From the NCBI GenBank assembly GCA_021162305.1, contig JAGGYX010000034.1, forward strand, positions 1 through 9,508: 9,508 nt of DNA, in the 5' to 3' direction. The translations under genes were made by a program, and so were the position numbers. How positions within the stretch are numbered: position 1 is the stretch's first letter; every line of letters begins with the position of its first letter. The stretch is from Thermoplasmata archaeon (GTDB lineage Archaea; Thermoplasmatota; E2; UBA202; JdFR-43). The notes beneath the pieces were generated by a model. The model saw only the letters and a list, made by a program, of their open reading frames with translations. It made no database searches and was not told where the DNA came from. This document shows positions 1 through 5,996 of the stretch, one piece after another.

Positions 1-1
1 A

Positions 2-43
2 TTACATGAACCACTGCTTCTTCCAGTGAAAGAAGCTGGATAA
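2..43 (+). CDS. 3' end of an unidentified gene cut by the left edge
   Basis: Frame 2 is open from the window edge to a TAA at 41-43 and encodes LHEPLLLPVKEAG. The codons look ordinary for this genome (GAA, AAA, GGA), so this could be a true carboxy terminus, but 13 codons cannot identify a family. A short tail with a proline-rich stretch followed by V-x-E-A-G is loosely reminiscent of some archaeal IS200/IS605 TnpB carboxy termini; that is only a resemblance. The frame could also be open by chance, since 39 bases without a stop is not rare. Confidence 0.3.
   Translation, partial: LHEPLLLPVKEAG
16..36. repeat. Short perfect hairpin, 7-bp stem
   Basis: GCTTCTT at 16-22 is the exact reverse complement of AAGAAGC at 30-36, with a 7-base loop. 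It lies within the last codons of the partial gene at the left edge. No T-tract follows directly, so it does not look like a simple terminator. Two weaker pairings lie downstream: TTTTCTA (92-98) with TAGAAAA (131-137), and CAATTTT (118-124) with AAAATTG (145-151). The rest of 44-239 shows no coding signal. Confidence 0.35.
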
Positions 44-239
44 ATAAATCAAAAAACATCAATCCATGTGCTTTATTAGTGGAAACCATATTTTTCTATT
101 AACCAGAATTACTGACACAATTTTTTTCAGTAGAAAATGGTGACAAAATTGGCTTTTGCTGAGGTTAAAAACATCTCATCCTATCATTAATCTTTATTTT
201 TTAATCATTTAAACGGACAACGCCAAGAGCTATGTAAAC

Positions 240-250
240 TTTATATATAA
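240..250 (+). promoter_or_regulatory. TATA-like box for the histidine kinase gene
   Basis: TTTATATATAA is a good match to an archaeal TATA box. Its centre lies about 21 bases before the ATG at 266, so transcription would begin at or within a few bases of the start codon. No Shine-Dalgarno sequence lies between the two. Together these suggest a leaderless or nearly leaderless mRNA. Confidence 0.55.
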
Positions 251-265
251 TTTTTTGATGGTTTT

Positions 266-1981
266 ATGGTGGAAGATATAATAAAGTTACTTGCCAAAGA
301 TTATTCCTTTTTCAAGCTCGATGATAGAGGGAACTTTATCATAAATTCTTTACCTTTTGATGGAGAAACATTCATTGACATTGCAGATGGAAAAGAAAAG
401 GCAAAAGCTGCGAAATTGATATACGATACATTGTCAAATGGAATGGCAGAAGGAATTTTATCTTTAAAAAATAATGGCGTAATAGAAAAATATTTTTTCA
501 GATTAATTTTGAAAGAGAATGAAATTTTTGGGATAGGAAAAAAAATTGAAGAGGTAAAGCCCTCGTTTGTCACAGATTTCATGGGAAATGTTATCCATGC
601 AAACGAGCAATGGGAATGGCTATTGGGAAGCAATTTGTTTGATAAATTGGAAGAAAAGGAGAAATTTTTCAGATTGATTTCAGAAGCCATCGAAAAAGGA
701 GAAAAAGAAGAGAAGGGAGAAATAAATGATAGAAAGGTCAGGATAAGAGTGAGAGCTGAAGATTCCCTGCAATTTTATATAAAAGATGATTTTGAGGAGT
801 TAATAAGAGATATAGCAAATTCAAAGAATGAGGGAGAAATTTTGAAAAATATATGCAAATTGCTTGACTCTCTTTCATATAGAGGGTATGAGATAAAAAT
901 AGGAGATGAATTGTTTTCCAAAGAAGGAGAAGGAGAATTTTTCATCATTGAATTTGAGAGAGGATATGCAAAAATATATGGAGAAAAAAGGAAGGAATTG
1001 GATTTACTGCCTCTTGCTATCTCAATGGCAATGCAATCTTTTAAAAGAGATATTTTAATAGAAAACTTTCCTTTATGCATAATAGATGAAAATGGGAGCA
1101 TAGTTTCAATAAATAAGAAATTCTCAGAATTAACTGGATATGGAGAAGAAATAATTGGAGAAAATATAAAGGGATTTCATTCAGATGGTTCTGAAGAAAT
1201 TAAAAAATGGAAAGGGAAAAACAGAATATTTTGGGCAAAAGAAAAAGCTGTAAATTTAGGAAACAGAACCTATTTAATAATAGAGGATGTAACAAAAGAA
1301 AAAGAAAAATTGGATGAGAATGAATTCCTCAATTCAATTTTGCGTCACGATTTATTTAACAAAAACCAGATTGCTCTTGGTTATCTTGGATTGCTGGAAA
1401 AAACAAATTTAAATAAAAAGCAAAAGAATTATGTTGAAAAAGCAAAAACGGGTATTGAAGAAAGCAATAGATTAATACAATCCATTAGAGAGCTAAATGA
1501 ATTAAGGAAGGAGAGAAAATTAAGAAAAGTGAGGATAGGGAGGCTACTCAAAGAAGTATACTCTTCTTTTGAAGAAGAAGCAAAAAAAACCGGAATGACC
1601 ATTTCATGTAATGTCAAAAATGCTACAATAATTGCAGATGAGCTTGTTGGAGAGGTTTTCTCAAATCTAATAAAAAATTCAATTGAACATTCTGGAGGAA
1701 GCAAACTCGAAATATACGGTAAAGAGCTGGACGGCGGTTACGAACTCGTTTTTGAAGACGATGGAAAGGGCATACCACATGAATTTTTGGAGGATGCGTT
1801 CAAAGAAGGCTGGCGGCACGGCAGCAAGGGCAGCGGGCTTGGACTGTACATTGTTAAAAAATTGATGGAAAGATATGGTGGTGATGTTAAAATCGAAAGT
1901 GAGGAAAATAGAGGGACAAAAGTGATACTCCGTTTCAGAAAAAGCAGGGAAGAAAAAGATTTTTTTAAGATTAGACTATGA
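266..1981 (+). CDS. Soluble PAS-domain sensor histidine kinase
   Basis: A 571-residue cytoplasmic sensor kinase that should autophosphorylate on a histidine and pass the phosphate to a response regulator. Residues 8-95 and about 97-170 are PAS-like, 177-262 look like a degenerate GAF-like region, and 263-345 is the clearest PAS domain, with DENGSIVSINKKFSELTGY and a closing ED-T boundary. The dimerisation helix carries the phospho-acceptor H361 in LRHDLFNKN, matching the H-D-x-x-N pattern. The ATPase domain has an N box (N467 to N471), a G1 box (DDGKGIP, 498-504) and a G2 box (GSGLGL, 522-527). No membrane segment or signal peptide is visible, so it senses an internal cue. No response regulator or receiver domain is present in the window, making it an orphan here. 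The ATG at 266 fits the TATA-like box just upstream. The G2-box region is unusually GC-rich for the gene. Confidence 0.9.
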   Translation: MVEDIIKLLAKDYSFFKLDDRGNFIINSLPFDGETFIDIADGKEKAKAAKLIYDTLSNGMAEGILSLKNNGVIEKYFFRLILKENEIFGIGKKIEEVKPSFVTDFMGNVIHANEQWEWLLGSNLFDKLEEKEKFFRLISEAIEKGEKEEKGEINDRKVRIRVRAEDSLQFYIKDDFEELIRDIANSKNEGEILKNICKLLDSLSYRGYEIKIGDELFSKEGEGEFFIIEFERGYAKIYGEKRKELDLLPLAISMAMQSFKRDILIENFPLCIIDENGSIVSINKKFSELTGYGEEIIGENIKGFHSDGSEEIKKWKGKNRIFWAKEKAVNLGNRTYLIIEDVTKEKEKLDENEFLNSILRHDLFNKNQIALGYLGLLEKTNLNKKQKNYVEKAKTGIEESNRLIQSIRELNELRKERKLRKVRIGRLLKEVYSSFEEEAKKTGMTISCNVKNATIIADELVGEVFSNLIKNSIEHSGGSKLEIYGKELDGGYELVFEDDGKGIPHEFLEDAFKEGWRHGSKGSGLGLYIVKKLMERYGGDVKIESEENRGTKVILRFRKSREEKDFFKIRL

Positions 1982-2164
1982 TGGAAATCTAATTTTTATA
2001 TATCTGTAAACAGGATATGGTATCATTACCCCCCATAATATGACTGCTCCTCCCAAAGCTATAATTATATCAAAATTTGTCAATACGATTGCAAAATAGA
2101 ATAATGAGGCGAGAGGCAAAATTACTGCAATATATACTCCAAATAATACATCATGCAATTTCAT
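1976..2164 (-). CDS. Small two-helix membrane protein, unknown function
   Basis: A 62-residue minus-strand frame with strong membrane character: a first hydrophobic span at about residues 6-28 and a second at about 31-53, ending in a basic tail (RYIKIRFPS). The short turn between spans gives a hairpin with both ends on the same side, probably cytoplasmic given the positive tail. It fills an otherwise empty gap, and its stop overlaps the histidine kinase stop by 6 bases in convergent orientation. A TATA-like box about 25 bases upstream of the ATG suggests leaderless expression; no Shine-Dalgarno is seen. I do not recognise a family. Hydrophobic short frames can arise by chance in AT-rich DNA, so it may not be real, but the two clean spans, compact ending and promoter make it more likely than not. 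Confidence 0.6.
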   Translation of the reverse strand: MKLHDVLFGVYIAVILPLASLFYFAIVLTNFDIIIALGGAVILWGVMIPYPVYRYIKIRFPS

Positions 2165-2184
2165 AAAATTGTAATGGCATTGAG

Positions 2185-2193
2185 CATAAAAAG
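2185..2193 (-). promoter_or_regulatory. TATA-like box for the small membrane protein
   Basis: On the minus strand this reads CTTTTTATG. Its centre is about 25 bases before the minus-strand ATG at 2164, the spacing expected for a leaderless archaeal transcript. It is divergent from the box at 2214-2222, so the two promoters share this 75-base gap. Confidence 0.4.
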
Positions 2194-2213
2194 AAATCGA
2201 TTTTTATCCACAA

Positions 2214-2222
2214 ATTTAAAAA
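2214..2222 (+). promoter_or_regulatory. TATA-like box for the PRC/acyl-CoA synthetase/ABCE1 cluster
   Basis: ATTTAAAAA is centred about 23 bases before the GTG at 2241 and 32 before the ATG at 2250. The AAGGAG at 2221-2226 is too far from either start (14 or 23 bases) to be a good Shine-Dalgarno. TTTTTAT at 2201-2207 is an alternative box. Confidence 0.4.
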
Positions 2223-2240
2223 GGAGATTTTATTTTCATA

Positions 2241-2489
2241 GTGATAAAAATGAAAGTGATGGAAAATGAAATTAGAGGAAAGAAAGTAATGAGCAGCGAG
2301 GGATTATATCTTGGAATAATAAGGAATATCAATGTAGACGAAAAAACAGGAAAGCTTGTGGACTTAATAGTGGAACCATCTGACAAGATTGACCCTCGCC
2401 TGTATAATCAAAATGATGAGGGATATCTCATATTTCCATTTGATTCAGTAAAGTCGGTCAAAGACGTGGTTGTCCTTGGAGAAGAATAA
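2241..2489 (+). CDS. Small PRC-barrel domain protein
   Basis: An 82-residue protein that is a single PRC-barrel (photosynthetic reaction centre H subunit/RimM-type beta-barrel). The family pattern is clear: an opening near GKKVMSSEGLYLGIIRNINV, an acidic DEKTGK turn followed by LVDLIVEP, and a closing FPFDSVKSVKDVVVLGEE. Stand-alone PRC barrels are common in archaea and usually act as protein-interaction modules; in some euryarchaea (CdpB proteins) they work in FtsZ/SepF-based division. Whether this one does is inference only. The start is uncertain: GTG at 2241, ATG at 2250 and ATG at 2259 all keep the barrel intact. The gene is followed without a gap, in the same frame, by the acyl-CoA synthetase gene, so the two are almost certainly co-transcribed. 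Confidence 0.85.
   Translation: MIKMKVMENEIRGKKVMSSEGLYLGIIRNINVDEKTGKLVDLIVEPSDKIDPRLYNQNDEGYLIFPFDSVKSVKDVVVLGEE
2478..2481 (+). promoter_or_regulatory. Ribosome binding site for the acyl-CoA synthetase gene
   Basis: GGAG lies in the last codons of the PRC gene, 8 bases before the ATG at 2490. It supports that start and independent initiation rather than readthrough of the TAA at 2487-2489. Confidence 0.55.
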
Positions 2490-3755
2490 ATGGATGCATT
2501 CTTTCAGCCCAAAAGCGTTGCGATAATAGGAGCTTCAGCTAAGGAGGGGAAGATAGGTTATGAAATATTGAAAAATGTTTTAAGAAGCAATGCAAATGTT
2601 TTTCCAATAAATCCCACTCAGAAAGAAATAGATGGAATAAAATGCTACAGAAGCGTTCTGGATATTGAAGAAAACATTGAGCTTGCTATCATTGCAATTC
2701 CCCCTGAATATGTTTTAGATGCAATGGAAGAATGTGGCAAGAAAGGAATAAAGCATGTTATAGTAATTTCTGGAGGTTTTAGAGAAGTTGGAAATGATGC
2801 CATTGAAAGAAAAATGGTTGACATAGCAAGGGAATATGGAATACGAATAATTGGACCAAACTGCATAGGCGTATTTAATGCAAAAAATGGCTTCAATACT
2901 TTCTTCCAGCGCCATATGATGTTGCCACACCATGGAAATGTTGCAATTTTAACCCAATCTGGAACTTTTGGAATCGGATTGCTGGAAAAACCTGCTCAAG
3001 AAAAAATAGGAGTCTCAAAATTTGTTTCATATGGCAATAAGTCAGATGTGAATGAAGTTGATTTAATTGAATATTTAGAAAATGACAAGGAAACAAAAAT
3101 AATTGCAATATACGCTGAAGATTTTTCCCAAAAATTTTTTGAGAGAAAATACAAAAAACCAATAATAGTTCTAAAAGGAGGGAGAAGCGAAACTGGAAAA
3201 AAAGCAGCAAGCCTGCATACTGGAGCAATGGCTACCAGCTACGAGATTTTTCAGGGTGTATGCAAACAGCTTGGGATAATAGTTGTAGATAATTTTGCGG
3301 AGCTTTTTTCAATAATAAAGATAATGAGCATGCAGAAGTTGCCAAAAAATGGTAAAATTGCAATTATAACAAATGGAGCTGGCCCTGCCGTAATAGCTGC
3401 TGACTTAATAGACGAAAAGGATAATCTGGAGTTAGTTGAGCTAATTGATTTAACGGGAAGTGCAACAGCAGATGATTATTTAAAGGCTTTAGAAAATCTG
3501 GATGATGATATTGGCATAGTTGCCTTAATTTTTGTTTTTCATGATGCTCCCCTCGTAGCCACACTCCAAAAATTTTATGATGGTTTTAGAGGGAAGAATG
3601 CATTATATGTTGCTATTGCAATAGGAGGGGATTTTGTCATGGAGCAAAAGGAAAAGCTTTCAAAGCTTTCCATCCCGCTATTTGATGAGCCATCAATTTT
3701 AATAAATGCTTTGGATAAAGTTGTGTGGTTCAAAAATGAGAGTAGCTGTAATTGA
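2490..3755 (+). CDS. Acyl-CoA synthetase (ADP-forming) alpha-type subunit
   Basis: A 421-residue protein matching the alpha subunit of ADP-forming acetyl/acyl-CoA synthetase, which makes ATP and acid from acyl-CoA, ADP and phosphate through a phosphohistidine. Residues 1-130 are the CoA-binding Rossmann domain (PKSVAIIGASAKEGKIGYEI near the start; GIRIIGPNCIGVFN at 118-130). Residues about 148-280 are the succinyl-CoA-ligase-like domain with TQSGTF and the phosphorylated histidine H243 in SLHTGAMA. Residues 286-415 are the third, flavodoxin-like domain (TNGAGPAVIAAD; LTGSATADDYLKAL). The ATP-grasp beta portion is absent and no separate beta gene lies in the window. The protein is shorter than the usual roughly 460 residues, mostly because the stretch before LTGSA seems missing. 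Its start abuts the PRC stop, and its last 20 bases overlap the ABCE1 start. Substrate cannot be deduced. Confidence 0.88.
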   Translation: MDAFFQPKSVAIIGASAKEGKIGYEILKNVLRSNANVFPINPTQKEIDGIKCYRSVLDIEENIELAIIAIPPEYVLDAMEECGKKGIKHVIVISGGFREVGNDAIERKMVDIAREYGIRIIGPNCIGVFNAKNGFNTFFQRHMMLPHHGNVAILTQSGTFGIGLLEKPAQEKIGVSKFVSYGNKSDVNEVDLIEYLENDKETKIIAIYAEDFSQKFFERKYKKPIIVLKGGRSETGKKAASLHTGAMATSYEIFQGVCKQLGIIVVDNFAELFSIIKIMSMQKLPKNGKIAIITNGAGPAVIAADLIDEKDNLELVELIDLTGSATADDYLKALENLDDDIGIVALIFVFHDAPLVATLQKFYDGFRGKNALYVAIAIGGDFVMEQKEKLSKLSIPLFDEPSILINALDKVVWFKNESSCN

Positions 3756-5463
3756 TAGAGACAGATGCCAGCCAAAAAAATGCAGCTTGGAATGCATTAA
3801 ATATTGCCCACCAGTAAGAAACGGTATAGAAGCAATTGTAATGAAAGATGATAAGCCTGTAGTGTCAGAAGAGCTATGTGTTGGCTGTGGAATATGCATC
3901 CATAAATGCCCCTTTAAAGCAATCCATATTGAAAATCTTGCTGACGAGCTTGAAAGCGAGCTTGTCCATCAATATGGAGAAAATGGTTTCCGCCTCTTTC
4001 GCCTGCCATCGCCGTCGCTTGGCAAGGTGGTTGGGATTTTAGGAGAAAATGGAATAGGGAAAACAACTGCCATAAACATACTTGCAGGAAAACTGAAACC
4101 CAACCTTGGGAGATGGGATGATGAACCTTCTTGGAGCGAGATCATTGATTACTGGCGGGGCAGTCAGCTCGCAAATTATTTCAAAAAGCTTGCCGATGGC
4201 AAAATAAAGATAAGTTATAAGCCACAGTATGTGGATAAACTTGCTTCATATAATGGAACAGTCAAGCAACTTTTAAATGAAATGGATTGTGAGGGAAAAG
4301 GTCTCGAAGACATAATGGGCAGACATGTTGGTCATCTGGCAGGCGGCGAGCTGCAGAAAGTGGCAATAACGATAGCATTGGAAAGAGATGCAGACATATA
4401 TTTCTTTGATGAGCCTTCTTCATATCTTGATATAAAAAATAGAATAGAAATGGCGAAAAAGATAAGAGAACTTGCTGAAAGAAAAATGGTCATTGTAATA
4501 GAGCATGACCTTGCCGTCCTTGATTTTCTTGCAGACATTGTTCACATAATGTATGGAAAAAAGGGCGTATATGGAGTTGTTGCTGGAGCTAAAAAGGTAA
4601 GGCATGGAATAAATCTTTACCTTTCTGGCTATTTAAAGGAGGAGAACATCAGATTCGGAGAGGAAATAAAATTTGAGAAGCATCCTCCGAGAGAAAAGCC
4701 TGAGAGCATGCCTCTGATCCAGTTTGAGGGAATAAAGAAAAGATTTTCTGATTTTGAGCTTGAGGTGAAAGGTGGAGAAATTTATGAAGGGGAAGTTGTT
4801 GGCATAGTGGGTCCAAATGGAATAGGGAAAACAACCTTTGTTAAAATTCTGGCAGGCGTAATTGAGGCAGATGAAGGAAAAGTGAATAAAAAAATTAAAG
4901 TAAGCTACAAACCACAATATATAAAGGCTTCTGAGGGGATGGTAGGAGAGGCATTTGAAAAAAATAAGGAGAAATTTCATGCACTATATGAAAAAGAGGT
5001 TTTGCATCCTCTTGGGATTCATGAGTTATATGAAAGAGAGTTAAAAAGTTTATCTGGTGGCGAGCTGCAAATGGTGGCAGTAGCATTGTGCCTTTCAATG
5101 GAAGCAGATGTTTACCTAATAGATGAACCCTCCGCCTACTTAGATGCAAAGCAAAGAATGAATGTTGCAAAGGTTATAAGAAGAATAATGGAAAAAGAGG
5201 GCAAGGCAGCAATGGTTGTCGAGCATGATGTATATTTTATAGATATGGTAAGTCAAGCATTAATGGTTTTTAGCGGGCAGCCAGGCAAGCATGGCATAGG
5301 AATGGGCCCATATAGTTTAAGAGAAGGAATGAATTTATTTTTGAAAGATTTAGGAATAACTTTCAGAAGAGATGAGGACAGCAATAGACCAAGAGTAAAC
5401 AAGCTTGACTCAAAGCTTGATAGAATGCAAAAAGAAATAGGAGAATATTATTATGAGATATGA
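3736..5463 (+). CDS. ABCE1 ribosome recycling ATPase (RNase L inhibitor homologue)
   Basis: A complete 575-residue ABCE1, the soluble twin-ATPase that splits ribosomes after termination and takes part in initiation. The N-terminus binds two [4Fe-4S] clusters: C11, C16, C20, C24 and C48, C51, C54, C58. The first ATPase has Walker A GENGIGKTT (103-111), signature LAGGE (201-205), Walker B ending in DE at 225-226 and H257. The second has GPNGIGKTT (359-367), LSGGE (439-443), DE at 463-464 and H497. Hinge segments (KVRHGINLYLSGYL; SLREGMNLFL) and an archaeal-type tail with conserved RPRVNKLDS are present. An upstream in-frame ATG at 3706 exists, but the family starts at MRVAVIDRDRC, so 3736 is preferred. 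No promoter or clear Shine-Dalgarno is seen before it; the 20-base overlap suggests translational coupling to the synthetase gene. All catalytic residues are intact. Confidence 0.96.
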   Translation: MRVAVIDRDRCQPKKCSLECIKYCPPVRNGIEAIVMKDDKPVVSEELCVGCGICIHKCPFKAIHIENLADELESELVHQYGENGFRLFRLPSPSLGKVVGILGENGIGKTTAINILAGKLKPNLGRWDDEPSWSEIIDYWRGSQLANYFKKLADGKIKISYKPQYVDKLASYNGTVKQLLNEMDCEGKGLEDIMGRHVGHLAGGELQKVAITIALERDADIYFFDEPSSYLDIKNRIEMAKKIRELAERKMVIVIEHDLAVLDFLADIVHIMYGKKGVYGVVAGAKKVRHGINLYLSGYLKEENIRFGEEIKFEKHPPREKPESMPLIQFEGIKKRFSDFELEVKGGEIYEGEVVGIVGPNGIGKTTFVKILAGVIEADEGKVNKKIKVSYKPQYIKASEGMVGEAFEKNKEKFHALYEKEVLHPLGIHELYERELKSLSGGELQMVAVALCLSMEADVYLIDEPSAYLDAKQRMNVAKVIRRIMEKEGKAAMVVEHDVYFIDMVSQALMVFSGQPGKHGIGMGPYSLREGMNLFLKDLGITFRRDEDSNRPRVNKLDSKLDRMQKEIGEYYYEI

Positions 5464-5469
5464 TTTTTT
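5464..5469 (+). terminator. T-tract after the ABCE1 stop
   Basis: Six Ts follow immediately after the ABCE1 TGA. Archaeal RNA polymerase terminates at T-rich stretches without needing a hairpin, so this could end the cluster transcript. A longer T-rich run lies at 5666-5678. The tract is short, so the assignment is tentative. Confidence 0.3.
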
Positions 5470-5470
5470 C

Positions 5471-5652
5471 TCAAAAATGATGCATTAGTTCCTTCATTTC
5501 ATCTATTGGCTTAATTTTATTTAGGAGTGTGTTAAAATCTTTTCTGTCTCCATTATGAGATGGCTTTTATGATAGCAAAAATAATTTCAATTATTTGGCT
5601 AAGAGAGAAATTAAATCAGGAAAGCATCAAGCCAAAACGGTGGTATTTTCAA
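5471..5652 (-). pseudogene. Possible decayed small gene
   Basis: On the minus strand a strong Shine-Dalgarno (GGAGG, plus positions 5661-5665) sits 8 bases before a TTG at 5652-5650, which begins MKIPPFWLDAFLI and then stops. Shifting frame gives CFPDLISLLAK, a TAA, LKLFLLS, another TAA, then a 29-codon coding-like run from KPSHNGDRKDF to the final TGA at 5473-5471. One frameshift and two in-frame stops would have to be undone to restore a gene of about 60 codons. The good initiation signal and charged carboxy-terminal part suggest a degraded gene or fragment; chance is a real alternative. The family is not recognised. Confidence 0.3.
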
Positions 5653-5922
5653 TGTAATTTCCTCCTTTTTTATTTTTTAACTGAGAAAAGCAATATTATA
5701 TTTTTTGGAACGGCGTATATGTTATGTTACGTTGTGCTATCAAATTTTGAAAATGAAAATGGCGGCATTGATTCTTCAATTTCTACAGATAACAGCATAC
5801 AAATTTTCAAAGGGTAAAATGAAAGAAGAGCAGATAGTTAGAGCAAGCATTTATCATTCAAAAGGGCTGTTTTTGCTTGCAAAGAAGAAATAGATCAACA
5901 TGAGCAGGAGAATAGGTGGCCT

Positions 5923-5948
5923 ATTGTTCTCGCGGAACAATTTTGTTC
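5923..5948. promoter_or_regulatory. Alternating inverted repeat, operator-like
   Basis: Three copies of a six-base word alternate in orientation: TTGTTC at 5924-5929, GAACAA at 5935-5940 and TTGTTC at 5943-5948. The first pair extends to a 7-bp dyad (ATTGTTC/GAACAAT, 5923-5941) around TCGCG. The second pair is nearly palindromic with a 2-base centre. The array ends about 10 bases before a TATA-like box, where archaeal activators often bind. A regulator site is inferred, not proven. Confidence 0.4.
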
Positions 5949-5957
5949 ATCGTTAGC

Positions 5958-5966
5958 AATATAAAT
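5958..5966 (+). promoter_or_regulatory. TATA-like box for the secreted-protein gene
   Basis: AATATAAAT centred near 5962 predicts a transcription start near 5988, about 9 bases before the ATG at 5997. The transcript would have a very short leader. Confidence 0.5.
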
Positions 5967-5987
5967 CCAAAAAAAAATTACAGTATT

Positions 5988-5993
5988 GGTGAT
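5988..5993 (+). promoter_or_regulatory. Ribosome binding site deciding the start at 5997
   Basis: GGTGAT matches the part of the archaeal Shine-Dalgarno that pairs with the very 3' end of 16S rRNA. It lies just before ATG 5997. The overlapping ATG at 5992 is out of frame and reaches a TAG after 16 codons, so 5997 is the only sensible start. With the TSS predicted near 5988, the leader may barely include this site. Confidence 0.4.
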
Positions 5994-5996
5994 GGA

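Larger units (their letters stand above)
5464..5996. other. Intergenic region with gene-like scraps, no intact gene
   Basis: These 533 bases separate ABCE1 from the large secreted-protein gene. The left part (5471-5652) looks like a decayed minus-strand gene. In the middle, plus frame 1 carries a low-complexity-free stretch (NFENENGGIDSSISTDNS, about 5743-5796) that stops at 5815-5817. Frame 2 then carries MKEEQIVRASIYHSKGL and ends in a lysine run at 5891-5893. Neither has a good ribosome binding site, and they would need a frameshift to join. The right end holds the repeat, TATA-like box and ribosome binding site of the next gene. No tRNA-like or box C/D RNA pattern was found. Confidence 0.5.

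Noticed and set aside
2893..3228. Minus-strand open frame of 111 codons, Phe/Leu-rich
   Set aside because: It is a shadow of the acyl-CoA synthetase gene, which carries clear family motifs here including the phosphohistidine site.
3706..3735. Ten-codon N-terminal extension of ABCE1 from an upstream ATG
   Set aside because: ABCE1 proteins start with the segment before the first cysteine cluster (MRVAVIDRDRC), and the extension has no family match.
4633..4980. Minus-strand open frame of 115 codons
   Set aside because: It is antisense to the ABCE1 linker and second Walker A region and has no promoter or ribosome binding site.
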